Numbered from the stretch's first letter, positions 32,802-44,028 are shown. The stretch is 64,000 bases of DNA from Prorocentrum cordatum (GCA_963575745.1 CAUYUJ010014762.1:104496-168495); one strand, 5' to 3'. The notes: a model not told the origin generated them from the sequence alone. Made by a program: numbers and translations.

Positions 32802-33639
32802 GATCGATCGTTCGGCGACTCGGGGCCGTCTTGGGCTGTCTTGGGGGCATCTTGGGGCCCTCTGGGCCCATCTTTGGCAGTGTTCGGCCGTGTTCGGCCT
32901 CCTCTGGGGCCCTCAACGGGCCCCGGGGCCGTCAGAAAAAACGGTTCGGGACGAAAAAGCCCAGACCTCCAGGTGTCCACGCATCAAAAGAGTTGGAACG
33001 CTGGATGTCTGGATACTCCAGGTTGCTCAACAAGCGTGTGACGGGGGGTGAGGGACCGCGTAGCGGTGTCTGGGGTGTTGGATCGCTTGAGGGGCTGGGT
33101 TCGACAGGCATAGGGGACCAGGACAGGCAGTCGGCCAGGGAGGCAGGGGGGGGGGCTTATGTGGCAACCTCGAGCATTCGGAGTGATCGACATGAGTGGG
33201 TGCGACGACCGACGCCAGTGCCTGCCCATTTTGAAGCGGGTTCGCTGCCGTTGTCGCCGCGGACGCTGTTCCCTTGAGGGAAAAAGCAAGCCGCCTGTTC
33301 GATTTTTGGGCAGCGTTTACTGTTGCGCACCCTGGCCGTACACATGTCGGGCGTGCCAGCCCGATCCATCTATCCTCCCCTCTCCTGCTCTCCACTGGCC
33401 GCCTTGGCCCATCATGGTTGATTAATCTTGCCTTTCCACTCGGGGGGAAGAGGTCCTCGGCCACATCCTGCGGCTCACGGGGGGAATCGGAATCAGGCTC
33501 CTTGGTCCCAGTCCCCCCCACACACACACCGGACCCTCCCTCCCCGCCTGTCTTGCTCTTGACCTCGCAGGCTTGATGGACACTCCTTCGGAGCCTGACT
33601 TCGCCACGCGGGTGTGGACGTCCTCGTCCCTCCTCCTCC

Positions 33640-34214
33640 GCTCCTCCCCCTCCTCCTCCTCCTCCTCCTCCTCCTCCTCCTCCTCCTCCTCATTCTGCTC
33701 CTCCTCCTCCTCCTCCTCCTCCTCCTCCTCTCACTCCGCCTCCACCTCACCTCACGTCCTCTCCTCCTCCTCCTCTCCTCTCTCTCCTCCCGCTCATCTT
33801 CTCCTCCTCGCCCCCTCCCTCATCTGGCTCCTCCTCCTTCCTCCTCCTCCCTCCTCATCCTCCTCATCCTCCTCCTCCTCCTCCCCCTCTCCTTCCTCCT
33901 CCTCCTCCCCTCCTGCTCCTCCTGCTCTCCTCCTCCTCCTTCCTCCCTCTCATCCTCCTTCTCCTTTCTCCTCCTCCTCCTCCTCATCCTCTCCTCATGC
34001 TCCTCTGCTGCCCCTCCCCTCCTCCCTCCTCTCCTCCTTCCTCCACCTCTCCTCTCTCCTACTCTCTCACTCCTCCCCTCCCCTCCTCCTTCCTCCTCCT
34101 CCTCCTCCTCACCTCCTCCTTGCTCCCCCTCCTCCTCCTCCTCCTCCTCCTCCTTCTCCTCCTCCTCGTCCTCCCCCTCCTCCTGCTCCTCCTCCTCCTC
34201 CTCCTCCTCCTCAG
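33640..34214. repeat. (CCT)n tract of 2.2-kb unit 3
   Basis: About 575 bp, the longest of the four, with many one-base interruptions. Ends CAG|GCTGCT. Confidence 0.9.
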
Positions 34215-36029
34215 GCTGCTGCATCAGCGCCCCTGCGTCTCTACGTTCCTTCGCCTTCTCCCCCCGCCTCTGTCCTCCCCTCGGTTTACGAGTTCCGACG
34301 CGCACTCGGCGCGCTCCTTTTCAGCGCTTGTGTATCCTCTCCCCCCCGGCAGGGCCACAGGCCGCGGAGGCGAGCCGAGGAGGCGGCTCCGGAGCCCGAG
34401 CGGCCCGAGGACCTTGGGCGGGACAGATCCGTGTCGCTTGCTGCTGCTGCCGACCCCTCTCTTTGCCTCAGGCCCCCAGCTCTCGGCCTCCAGCCGTCTG
34501 TTTATAGCAACCGCCAGCCTGCCTTCAGCGTTCCGCCCGGCAGCCTCTTCGGTGTGGGCTGGCCGCCGGGGGGTCCCCCACAGCAGGCGGGTCAACAGGT
34601 GCCCCGCCCGAGTTTTCTAGTCCCCCGGAGTTCCGATGGATCCTCAGGGATCGTGGGCACTCTCGGAGCGTCAAGGATGGACGACGGATGTGCCCATCGA
34701 TTTCGCACGTGGAGGTTTTGCTGTTGCACCTGCGTGCTGTAGGCGGGCGTAGAGTTCCCCCTCCGTCTCAGTATCCTGCTCCTCCTGCTCCACCTTTCGC
34801 ACCCACCGGGGGTCGGGCGACGAGGCGCGCGGGGGCAGTCGACGAGGCCACGGCCAGGCCACGGAAGCAGTCGGACAAACATGATGTTTACGTGGCTGGG
34901 AGGTGTTTCTTCGAGCTCGTCCAACCTGATGTTTTTGTTTCTCTTGGGGCCCTCGGAGGCCGTCTTGGGGCCCTCTTGGGGGCCTCTGGGGCCGTCTTGG
35001 AGGCGATCTTGGGGGGCCCGTGGGTCATCGTGAAACATCGGGAAGCCGAGAAGGCGAGAACGCCAAAACCTTTCGAGAAGCATAAGGGAATCAATGTTTT
35101 GCGCCTCTTGGGGCCCTTTCGGGAGGCCTCTGGAGGCCTCTTGGGCCGTCTTAGGGATATCTTAGGCGTCTTGGATCGATCGTTCGGCGACTCGGGGCCG
35201 TCTTGGGCTGTCTTGGGGGCCTCTTGGGGTCCTCTGGGCCCATCTTTGGCAGTGTTCGGCCGTGTGCGGCCTCCTCTGGGGCCCTCAACGGGCCCCGGGG
35301 CCGTCAGAAAAAAACGGTTCGGGACGAAAAAGCCCAGACCTCCGGGTGTCCACGCATCAAAAGAGTTGGAGCGCTGGATGTCTGGATACTCCAGGTTGCT
35401 CAACAAGCGTGTGACGGGGGGTGAGGGATCGCGTCGCGGTGTGTGGGGTGTTGGATCGCTTGAGGGGCTGGGTTCGGTAGGCATAGGGGGGCCAGGACAG
35501 GCAGTCGGTCAGGGAGGCAGGGGGGGGGGGGCTTATGTGGCAACCTCGAGCATCTTTTCGGAGTGATCGACATGAGTGGGTGCGACGACCGACGCCAGTG
35601 CCTGCCCATTTTGAAGCGGGCTCGCTGCCGTTGTCGCCGCGGAAGCTGTTCCCTTAGGAGAAAAAGCAAGCCGCCTGTTCGATTTTGGGCAGCGTTTATT
35701 GTTGCGCACCCTGGCCGTACACATGTCGGGCGTGCCAGCCCAATCCATCTATCCTCCCCTCTCCTGCTCTGCACTGGCCGCCTTGGCCCATCATGGTTGA
35801 TTAATCTTGCCCTTCCACCCGGGGGGGAAGAGGTCATCGGCCACATCCTGCGGCTCACGGGGGGAATTAGGCTCCTTGGCCCCAGTCCCCGCCCCCCCCC
35901 CCCCCACACACACACACACACACCGGCCCTCCCTCCCCGCCTGTCTTGCTCTTGACCTCGCAGGCTTGATGAGCACTCCTTCGGAGCCTGACTTCGCCAC
36001 GCGGGTGTGGACCTCCTCGTCCCTCCTCC

Positions 36030-36382
36030 TCCGCTCCTCCTCCCCCTCCTCCTCCTCCTCCTCCTCCTCATCCTCTCCTCCTCTCCTCCCCTCCCTCACC
36101 TCCACCTTCATCCTCCTCCTCCTCCTCCACCTCCTCAACCTCACCTCTCCTCCTCCTCCTCCTCCTCCTCCTCATCTCCTCCTCCTCCTCCTGCTCCTGC
36201 TCCTCCTCCTCCTCCTCCATCCTCCTCCTCCTCCTCCTCCTCCTCCTCCTCCTCCTCCTCCCCTCCCCCTCCCCTCCTCTCCTCTCCTCCTCCTCCTCCC
36301 TTCTCCTCCTCCTCCTCCTCCTCCCTCCTCCTCTCTCCTCTCCTCCTCTTCCTCCCCTCCCCCTCCATCTCCTTCTTCACTT

Positions 36383-36430
<48 letters not shown>

Positions 36431-36472
36431 CCTCCTCCTCCTCCTCCTCCTCCTCCTCCTCCTCCTCCTCAG
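36030..36472. repeat. (CCT)n tract of 2.2-kb unit 4
   Basis: About 440 bp; contains a local (CTGCTC)n block at 36390-36428. Ends CAG|GCTGCT. Confidence 0.9.
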
Positions 36473-37540
36473 GCTGCTGCATCAGCTCCTGCGTCTCCAC
36501 GGTCCGTAGCCTTCTCGCCCCGCCTCTGTCCCCCCCTCGGTTTACGAGTTCCGACGCGCCCTCGGCGCGCTCCTTTTCAGCGCTTGTGCATCCTCTCCCC
36601 CCCGGCAGGGCCACAGGCCGCGGAGGCGAGCCGAGGAGGCGGCTCCGCAGCCCGAGTGGCCCGAGGACCCTGGGCGGGACAGATGCGTGTCGCTTGCTGC
36701 TGCTGCCGACCCCTCTCTTTGCCTCGGGCCCCTAGCTCTCGGCCTCCAGCCGTCTGTTTATAGCAACCGCCAGCCTGCCTTCAGCGTTCCGCCCGGCAGC
36801 CTCTTCGGTGTGGGTTGGCCGCCGGGGGGTCCCCCACAGCAGGCGGGTCAGCAGGTGCCCCGCCCGAGTTTTCTAGTCCCCCGGAGTGCCGATGTACCCT
36901 CAGAGAGTGTGGGCGCTCTCGGAGCGTCAAGGATGGACGACGGATGTGCCCATCGATTTCGCACGCGGAGGTTTGCTGTCGCACGTGCGTGCTGCGTGCC
37001 GTAGACGGGCGCAGAGTTCCCCCTCCGTCTCGGTATCCTGCTCCTCCTGCCCCACCTTTCGTACCCACTGGGGGTTGGGCGAAGAGGCGCGCGGGAGCAG
37101 TCGACGAGGCCACGGCCAGGCCACGGAAGCAGTCGGACAAACATGATGCTTACGAGCTCGTCCAACCTGATGTTTTTGTTTCTCTTGGGGCCCTCGGAGG
37201 CCGTCTTGGGGCCCTCTTGGGGGCCTCTGTGGTCGTCTTTGGGGCGATGTTGGGGGGATCGTGGGCCATCGTGAAGCATCGGGAAGCCGAAAAGGCGAGA
37301 ACGCCAAAACCTTCCAAGAACCATAAGGAAATCAATGTTTTGTGCCTCTTGGGGCCCTCTCGGGAGGCCTTCTGGAGGCCTCTTAGGCCGTCTTGGGGCT
37401 ATCTTGGCCGTGTTGGACCGATCGTTCGGTGACTCGGGGCCCTCGTGGGCTGTCTTGGGAGCCTCTTGGGGCCCTCTTGGTCCATCTTGGGGCCCTCTTG
37501 GGATAGAAAAAGTCGTGCGACAAGCCGCGACGGGGCCCAG

Positions 37541-37808
37541 AGGGCGCGTGACAAGCCCCAGAAGATTTCGGAATGTGGGGTCCGGGCCCCTCAACGATTC
37601 CTCAGGAGTGAGGACTAAGGCCCAGAGGATCGGGCCCAGGACACGACGACACGCCCATGCCGTGCCCAGCTGCACACGGTGGCGGACGTGTACTTCTGCT
37701 GCCTGGAGCGCAGAGGGAAGCAAGGGCTTCCGTGACCATCGTGGCGCAAGAACCATGGGCAAGCGCCTGGAAAACAACAGTACGCCCTGGGGCAATCGGA
37801 CCAGAGGC
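37541..37808. other. Anonymous region right of the 2.2-kb array
   Basis: No feature I can support. Confidence 0.3.
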
Positions 37809-37990
37809 AGGAGGGAAAGAAACACACAGACACAATTAATCGTCGATTCCCCAGAAAATATGGGAAGATATGGGAAGTGGGGGGGAAGACGAACATCCAG
37901 AAAATATAGGAAACATGGGGAATCTTTTTATTTGTGTGTGTATATATATATATGTGTGTGTATTTATGTGTGTGTTTGTGGGCCCCTTCA
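37809..37990 (+). mobile_element. Dispersed element E (ACACAGACACAATTAATCG), copy 1
   Basis: Begins AGGAGGGAAAGAAACACACA, continues GACACAATTAATCGTCGATT, CCCCAGAAAATATGGGAAG, TGGGGGGGAAGACGAACATC, and ends TTATTTGTGTGTGT ... GGGCCCCTTCA. Here the (TG)n/(TA)n part is expanded. CACAG follows immediately. Five copies in this window, all in the same orientation. Confidence 0.85.
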
Positions 37991-38156
37991 CAGAGGCGCA
38001 GCCGCGGCGGCGCGCCGTGCCCGCGCTCGCGGCCTCGCCTCCGTGCGCTTTCCCCGCTCTGGGCGGCGCGGCCGATCCCCATGGAGGCCCCGTGGCGCCG
38101 GAGGCGCACCCTCGCCATCTTTATGCTCGGGAGGCGGCCCACGACGTCCTCGTCTT

Positions 38157-38425
38157 TCGGGCCGGACGAAGGGGGAGGAGGAGGAGGAGGAGGAGGAGGA
38201 GGAGGAGGAGGAGGAGGAGGAGGAGGAGGAGGAGGAGGTAGGGAGAGGGGGATTGGGAAAGGGGGAGTACGAAATCTGCTGCGTGCAGCTGGTTTCGGCG
38301 CCCCACCGAGGGGCCCATTCCTCGACACATGGGCGCCTCCTGGCGCGGGGAGGCGCCAGGAGAGTCAGCTACGCGAGCTGACTCTCAAACCCCCCCTTTG
38401 CTATCCCCCCCTTTCGCCCGGCCCG
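38157..38425. mobile_element. P4 element, expanded by (GGA)n
   Basis: Left TCGGGCCGGACGAAGGGGGA, right CCCCCCTTTCGCCCGGCCCG. Internal GAAATCTGCTGCGTGCAGCT, GCCCATTCCTCGACACATGG and the palindrome TCAGCTACGCGAGCTGA match the copies at 7646 and 44029. A (GGA)n run of about 65 bp sits just inside the left end. Confidence 0.8.
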
Positions 38426-38763
38426 ATTCTTGATTCGGCTCAGTTCGGGGCTCACCCTCGAGGAGGGCTTCGGACGAGCCAGGACTCCAGCACTGCCAGA
38501 GCAAGAATGGGACGAATGCAGCGTCTTGCCCCCCCCCACACACACACACACACCTGCAGAAGACAGATAGAGAGATAGACTAAATCGCTATCTGCAATGG
38601 GGCAAGAGCAGCACGTGCTCGAACGGCCCAAGGTCGCTGGAGCCGCGCCTCTCTTGACATCAGGCGAGAACCACAGCAAGCAGCAAAAACTGACGCGCTG
38701 GCTGAGGGCCACAACATCAAGGGAGGAGGAATGACGAGGCACTCGCCGCCACGAGTGCTGTAG
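38426..38763. other. Anonymous region with a (CA)n run
   Basis: A CCCCCCCCC(AC)n run lies at 38530-38553. No gene seen. Confidence 0.35.
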
Positions 38764-38853
38764 GACCTCCTCCTCCTCCTCCTCCTCCTCCTCCTCCTCC
38801 TCCTCCTCCTAGGACCTCCTCCTCCTCCTCCTCCTCCTCCTCCTCCGCCTCCC
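38764..38853. repeat. (CCT)n microsatellite, two blocks
   Basis: Two pure CCT blocks joined by AGGACCT. Confidence 0.9.
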
Positions 38854-39109
38854 CCCCCCTTCTGAGAGAGGAGGGGGGGTGTCTGGGGCGACGCTCGGGG
38901 CGAATAGGCCGGGGGAGACCAAGAAGAAAAGTGTCCATGGGCGCCGATGGTGCATGTCTTCGTGCAGGCTCCCGGACGAATGCCTGTACTGCCCGCCCCT
39001 TGGCTATCTGCCCCCCATCCTCGCGTCCGAGGGCGGGGGGAGGGGGGCGATCCCTCTCTCATCCCTTGGCGAGCACTGGACGCGCGCCCACCCGGAACCC
39101 TCGAGGCCC

Positions 39110-39290
39110 CCGGACGGCCCAGACCTGCGAGGCCTCGCTCTTCTCCTCGCCGTGTCCCCGGAGGTCCCGTCCTTCTCCCCTGGGGCCCCCGGAGGTCCCT
39201 TGAGACCCCCGGACGGCCCAGACCTGCGAGGCCTCGCTCTTCTCCTCGCCGTGTCCCCGGAGGTCCCGTCCTCTTCTCCCCTGCAGGGCC
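39110..39290. repeat. Tandem duplication, about 102-bp unit, 2 copies
   Basis: CCCCCGGACGGCCCAGACCT, GCGAGGCCTCGCTCTTCTCC and GGAGGTCCCGTCC occur twice in direct order. Flanking DNA (38880-39375) has no gene I can support. Confidence 0.8.
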
Positions 39291-39375
39291 CGGTTCTCGG
39301 CGCGAGTCGTCTCCTCATGGCCCCAGGTCCCGGCGAGGACCCCCGGGGGGGCCGAGAGCGGCCGAGGGCCTCCTG

Positions 39376-39590
39376 TCGGAGGAGGAGGAGGAGGAGGGGG
39401 GAGGAGGAGGAGGGAGGAGAGGAGGAGGAGAGGCGGAGGAGGAGAGGAGGAGAGGAGGAGGGAGGAGGAGGAGGAGGAGGAGGAGGGAGGAGGAGGATGA
39501 CAGGAGGAGGAGGCAGAGGCAGTGATAAGGAGAGAGGGAGGAGGAGGAGGGAGGAGGAGGAGGAGGAGGGAGGAGGAGGAGGAGGAGGCC
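39376..39590. repeat. (GGA)n microsatellite
   Basis: GGAGGA and GGGAGGAGG repeats interrupted near 39500-39530 (GATGACAGG, GGCAGAGGCAG). Confidence 0.9.
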
Positions 39591-39769
39591 CCCCCCTTCC
39601 TTCGCGACGGGAGCATGTCTGGGCTGGAGTCCCGAGGACGGATCTGGGCGTCCCACAGGAGGAGCGGAGGGAGGGGGAGCGGGGGGGGGGGAGCGCCCCG
39701 GCCAGTGCTCGTGGCCAGGGGAGGTGCACGCTGTTCGAGTGCACTCGAGCGATAACCCTTTTTCTATCT

Positions 39770-39926
39770 GGAGGGGAGAACCACACAGACACATAGGATC
39801 GCCGACTCCCACGAGAGTATGGGGAAAGATGGGAAGTGGGGGGGATCCGAACATCCAGAACAGGTTGACCAATAGGGAAATCCTGGGAGCTGTATCTGTT
39901 TACTCGTGTGTCCCTGGGCCCCTTCA
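39770..39926 (+). mobile_element. Dispersed element E, copy 2 (diverged)
   Basis: GGAGGGGAGAACCACACAGA then CACATAGGATCGCCGACTCC, GGGAAGTGGGGGGGATCCGA, GAACATCCAGAACAGG, and ends TACTCGTGTGTCCCTGGGCC CCTTCA. TCAG follows directly. Confidence 0.75.
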
Positions 39927-40265
39927 TCAGCTGCTGCTTGAAAGGCCTTCTGGATCCGAAGTGGGAGTGCCCTCAAGCGGTTGGCGCAAGCTGGCGCAAC
40001 AGTGCGCCGTTGCTCGTTTCAACGCGCACCACTTCGGAAGCCCGGGCCGCCGATTTGACAATGGTTAGTATTTTGTCCATCACTGATGGAGTAGTGGATG
40101 GGGTAGGTCGTGGCCTTCTGTTGCTGCAGACTTCCGCAGTCGCTCAGACTCGAGCTTCAAGCGGAGCAGGCCTGAAGGCTGGACTCACCACGCAGCTGGT
40201 GAGTGATCTCCGAGACTGGCCACTGGCGCTGACTCCTCCTCGCTCCGGCCCCGTCCTCTGAGCCT
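39927..40265 (+). other. Mixed-composition segment, possible exon
   Basis: Starts right after element E and an AG. One frame stays open 39908-40261 and reads AADLTMVSILSITDGVVDGV then GRGLLLLQTSAVAQTRASSG. Composition is more protein-like than the neighbours; no family recognised. Confidence 0.2.
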
Positions 40266-40279
40266 GTGGCAGCGTCGTC

Positions 40280-40281
40280 AG

Positions 40282-40313
<32 letters not shown>

Positions 40314-40412
40314 GGCCGTCGTCGTGGTGGTCGCCGATCTGACTTTCTGAATCCGCGGTCGTGGTCCCGTCGTGGTCGTCGTGGTGGTGGTCGTCGTCCC
40401 TGCCCAGACATC
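40280..40412. repeat. (GTC)n / (GTGGTC) microsatellite
   Basis: A pure GTC run to 40312, then interrupted CGTGGTGGTC repeats around two copies of CTGACTTTCTGAATCCGC-like sequence (40339; changed at 40425, GATTTTCGGAATCCGC). Confidence 0.85.
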
Positions 40413-40497
40413 CTCCGACATGATTTTCGGAATCCGCGGCCCCAGGGCTCCCGACCCCTTCCCTGGGGGCAGTCCTGCGCCCCGGATCCACGTTGGT

Positions 40498-40649
40498 CAG
40501 GAGGAAAAGAAACACACAGACACAATTAATCCTCGATCCCCCTGAAAATATGGGAAGTGGGCGGGAAGACAGAAACTCAGAACATGTAGGAAAATATGGG
40601 GAATCTGTTTATTTGCGTGTATTCATTTGTGTGTCCTGGGGCCTCTTCA
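40498..40649 (+). mobile_element. Dispersed element E, copy 3
   Basis: CAGGAGGAAAAGAAACACAC, AGACACAATTAATCCTCGAT, GAAAATATGGGAAGTGGGCG, ending ATTTGTGTGTCCTGGGGCCT CTTCA. A G follows, giving TTCAG. Confidence 0.85.
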
Positions 40650-40827
40650 GTTGGAGGGCCCCAGGGGCCCAAGAACGGGCCCCCCAAAGGCCGAAGCATC
40701 CAGGAGAAGCGCCCGCATTGGGGAACAGGCCGAGCGTCGGAGATCTGGGTGAATCGGCAGCACCAGCCGCAAGGCCTTCACCACTCGCTTGAGCGCCCAA
40801 CCTCAGCGGAGTTGTTTTCTCGCACCG

Positions 40828-41005
40828 CTCCTCCTCCTCCACCTCGTCCTCCTCCTCCTCGTCTTCCTCTTCCTGCTCCTCCTCCTCCTCCTCCTCCTCC
40901 TCCTCCTCCGTCTTCGTCGTCGTCTTCCTCCTCCTCCTCCTGCTCCTGCTCCTCCTCCTCCTCCTCCTCCTCCTCCTCCTCCTCCTCCTCCTCCTCCTCC
41001 TACGC
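40828..41005. repeat. (CCT)n microsatellite
   Basis: CCT blocks with a CGTCTTCGTCGTCGTCTTC interruption. A complementary (GGA)n tract lies 180 bp downstream. Confidence 0.9.
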
Positions 41006-41183
41006 CGCGCTCGCAAGGCAGCCTCGATGCTTCCTCGCAGCGCCCGTGGGAGCGGAGCGGGGCGCGGCCCTGACCCCGCCGGGGGGTTCCGCCAGGAGCG
41101 GCGCCGCCGGGCGCCGGCCCGCGGGGAGGAGGAGGCCCCGCGCGCGCGAGCCCCCGCCCCGTTCCCCCCGGGGGGGTCCTGGA

Positions 41184-41392
41184 GGACGGAGGACGGAGGA
41201 GGAGTAGGAGGAGGAGGAGGAGGAGGAGGAGGAGGAGGAGAGGAGGAGGGGGGAGGAGGATGGAGGAGGAGGAGGAGAAGAGGAGGAGGAGGAGGAGGAG
41301 GAGTAGGAGGGAGGAGGAGGAGAAGGAGGAGGGAGGAGGAGGGAGGAGGGAGGAGGAGGAGGAGGGGAGAGGGTAAGGAGGAGGGGGGGTCA
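41184..41392. repeat. (GGA)n microsatellite
   Basis: GGA repeats with TAG/GAT changes. With 40828-41005 it forms a potential long inverted pairing around a GC-rich 180-bp centre. Confidence 0.9.
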
Positions 41393-41423
41393 GGAGGAGG
41401 GGGGTCAGCCCAAGGTGGGGTCA

Positions 41424-41605
41424 GGCCTCCCAGGTGGGGTCCGAGTAGTAGATGGGGTCGGAGGATCGCGCCGCATCGGCGATGCGGCTCGATGTGGAGC
41501 CCGGTTTTCCCCACGCCGACGTCCTGGATGCGTCGCCGAGGTCGCCGATGCATCGCCGATACATCGGCGATGCATTGTCGATGCGGCGCGATCCTTCGAC
41601 CTGGA
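41424..41605. mobile_element. Palindromic element P2, copy 2
   Basis: GGCCTCCCAGGTGGGGTCCG, AGATGGGGTCGGAGGATCGC, GCCGCATCGGCGATGCGG, mirrored by GATGCATTGTCGATGCGGCG and CGATCCTTCGACCTGG. The right outer arm is truncated. P1 follows after 46 bp. Confidence 0.75.
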
Positions 41606-41650
41606 CGCTCTCATTATCCGGAGGGGGAGGGGGTATCTGGAGCGATATTC

Positions 41651-41847
41651 CTCTAACCTTAAGTTGGGCCTGTCCCCTACAGTAGGATTTTCGACGAAAA
41701 ATAAAACATACACCAAACATTGTCCAAAAATAGCCTGGGGAGTATTTTGGGTGTATTTCTTGACCTTTTGGGAACATTTTGGGGGTATTTAAAATTTTTC
41801 CTCGAAGATCCCCCTGTAGGGGGACACGCCCGACTTAACACTCTAAC
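41651..41847. mobile_element. Palindromic element P1, copy 2
   Basis: CTCTAACCTTAAGTTGGGCC, TGTCCCCTACAGTAGGATTT, TCGACGAAAAATAAAACATA, mirrored by CCTCGAAGATCCCCCTGTAG, GGGGACACGCCCGACTTAAC. The interior matches copy 1 (TAGCCTGGGGAGTATTTTGG, TTGACCTTTTGGGAAC). Confidence 0.8.
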
Positions 41848-42520
41848 CCCGCCTTTGCCCCTAATTGCCCCACCTGCGCCCCCCCCGGAGGGAAGGGTCG
41901 GGTCGGACGACTCTCTGGGAGTGCGCCCGCTCGCTCGCGCGCGAAGTGGGCGGCGCCGCATCCTCGCCCTCGTCCTCCTCCCTCCTGCGCCCCGTGGCAC
42001 CTGTGCCACTGGGACCCTTTCCCAGAGAAAGAGGCGGGTAGCAGCCCGATCGTCACCCTTGCTTACCCGTAGGGGGCCAATGGGAGAGAAAACTGCTCCT
42101 CGTCGCCAGCGGCCACCCATGGAGTGGGCGGTGGGTAGGTTGGGCGTCGGAGCACGGTCTCCTTGCGAGCCTCGTTTCGCGCACCGGAGCATGTGCTCCT
42201 CCTGGTCCTGGCCACGGGGGTACGTGTCCCGTCGGTTGGCCCGCAGGACCTGCGCCTGTGGGCTATGCCAGCCCCGATCGGTGGCGCCCGCGGGTCTTGC
42301 AAGCCTCGCCCGCGGGAAGACCCGTCATGACCGGCGGGGGAGGGTGCAGCTGCAGAATCCCTCCTGCGCCCCGTCGTCGCCCCCCCACCCCCCCTCCCCC
42401 TCTGACCAGCGCGCGTGGACGATCCTCTGGGGAGGGGAGGCTGAGCACTTTTCTGGGCCTCCCAGACGGGAGGCCTCTGGACTCCGAGTCGGCTGGGGTC
42501 TGCAGCGGCCCGGCACTGGT
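41848..42520. other. Anonymous GC-rich region
   Basis: No gene or repeat family recognised between two P1 copies. Confidence 0.3.
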
Positions 42521-42674
42521 GTCGGGCCTGCCCCTTTACAGGGGGGATATTCAAAAAAGTCAAAGACTATAGTCAGCGGAAGTTTGTTTTGAGTTTTGTT
42601 TGCCATGTTGGGGCATTTTTGTTTGATTTTTTGGAAAAGAAATCATGCAATATCCCCTTGTGGGGGAACGGGCT
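42521..42674. mobile_element. Palindromic element P1, copy 3 (diverged)
   Basis: GTCGGGCCTGCCCCTTTACA, GGGGGGATATTCAAAAAAGT on the left; AAATCATGCAATATCCCCTT, GTGGGGGAACGGGCTCTGG on the right. The interior is T-rich. Confidence 0.6.
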
Positions 42675-44028
42675 CTGGGTTTGCCTCTGTCGGCCTCCGG
42701 GGGCCGCTGGCGGGCCTCTGGACCGTCGAAAATCCCGCCGCCGCCTCCTTCCTCCCTCCCACCTCCCTCCCTCGCCGTCTCCCCCCCCCCCCCGCCCATT
42801 CGGCGCGCCGGGCCCCGGCGCCAACGCCAACCAACACCCAAAAAATAATAGCTTCCGTTGACTGCCGTCGCCCGTGTCTTCGGGCTCGCGTGTCCCGCGT
42901 AGATGAATGCCAGCTCTGAGCGCGTGGGAACAAGGCGGGCCGTTTCTATTTCCCCAGGTGGGCGTTCGGATTTCCATGGGCCGCGCGAGGCCCGTGGGCC
43001 GTGCGAACCCAGCCGGCCCCATGAACCCCGCAAATCCCACGAAAGTTTCTTGGGCCGCACGTGCGCCGCAGCGCGCACGGGCCCAATGCGCCGCGCTGGC
43101 CAAGCGAGCCGCGCGGGCCCCATGGGCTCCCTGATTCGTCAGGGCCACATCGGGTTTCTGGGATTACGAGTCCCGCGGGCCATGGAAGCCCCATGGGCCC
43201 TAGGGGTGCCATGGGCTCCATGGAACGCCTTTCTGTCATGCAAGCCCCGTGGCATGCAAATCCGGAGAGCAACGCGAGCCACCTCAAGCTTTCCAGGCTC
43301 CATTGGGTCGCTCAGCCCAAGAAGGGGTGCAGGCTTTTCGTTTCATGCAACATCAAAAAGCCGACGCCAACACCAAGGCCCCCTCTGGAACGGCGGCCCC
43401 ATGGGCGAGCTGAACCCTTCGACGGTTTCGGAAGTTTGCCAGGGGCTGCGGGCCCGGGTCAAGAGGGAACCGCGGTTTTGGGCCCCAGACGCGTAGGGCG
43501 GCGGCCGCCCCCTTTCGCGGGGCGTAGGCGGTTCGGAATCGTCGGGTGCTGGCTCTGGACAAATCCAGGGGCCAGGGATGCGACGCGGGCGGACAGAGGG
43601 CGGGTGTGGGGAGGGGGGGGGGGGGGCATATGAGAGGGACGAGCGGACGTGGGGAAACCTGGGGGAGGGCGGCGGTGAGGGGAGTGAGGCTTCGGTCATG
43701 GATTATGCTGCATTTTTCCCTTTTTCCCCCTTCCTCTCCCGAGGGCGCACGCCAGTTTCGTTTGTCGCTTGCACTTGTCATTTCTTGCTGTCCCAATTAT
43801 CTGCTGCGCGACGTCTCCCCCCGTTCTCCCCGGCCTTTCTGCGCTTCGTCAGGCCAGGGCGGGGTCACGCTGGCCCAAAACGCAATTCAACTTTTCGCGG
43901 AACAATTACTTTCTTGGTGTTGGTGTTGGCTTCTTGTTCTCCCATCCATGTGCAGTGGACCCTGCCCTCGCATACCGTGTGGAATGCGCCGCCAGGGCGC
44001 GGCTTTCTTCGCCATTCAGCGCAGACCC
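42675..44028. other. Anonymous GC-rich region
   Basis: GGGCCCCATGGG-type words are common at 42960-43240. Copies of a TTGGTGTTGGTGTTGGCTT / GCCAACGCCAACCAACACCC word at 42823, 43356 and 43914 hint at another degraded repeat. No gene supported. Confidence 0.35.

Larger units (their letters stand above)
29642..37540. repeat. Four tandem copies of a ~2.2-kb unit
   Basis: The landmark GCTGCTGCATCAGC, directly after a (CCT)n tract ending CAG, recurs at 29777, 31952, 34215 and 36473 (spacing 2175, 2263, 2258). A second landmark, CTTGATGGACACTCCTTCGG, recurs near 31481, 33572 and, changed, 35965. Within a unit: (CCT)n of variable length; a proline/serine-rich open stretch (QPAFSVPPGSLFGVGWPPGG); GGGGCCCTCTTGG-type repeats; a GGTTGATTAATCTTGCC block. 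Copy 2 lacks 109 bp present in copy 3 (34652-34760). Copies 1-3 are very similar; copy 4 is more diverged and stops near 37540. No gene is certain, though the long open frame in the GCTGCTGCATC half is kept between copies. Confidence 0.9.

Noticed and set aside
33573-34742. 389-codon frame in unit 3 of the 2.2-kb array
   Set aside because: About half is a (CCT)n tract; the equivalent frame is not kept in the other units.
43000-43500. Open frames on both strands with GHMGP-like words
   Set aside because: Driven by GGGCCCCATGGG repeats; no domain.
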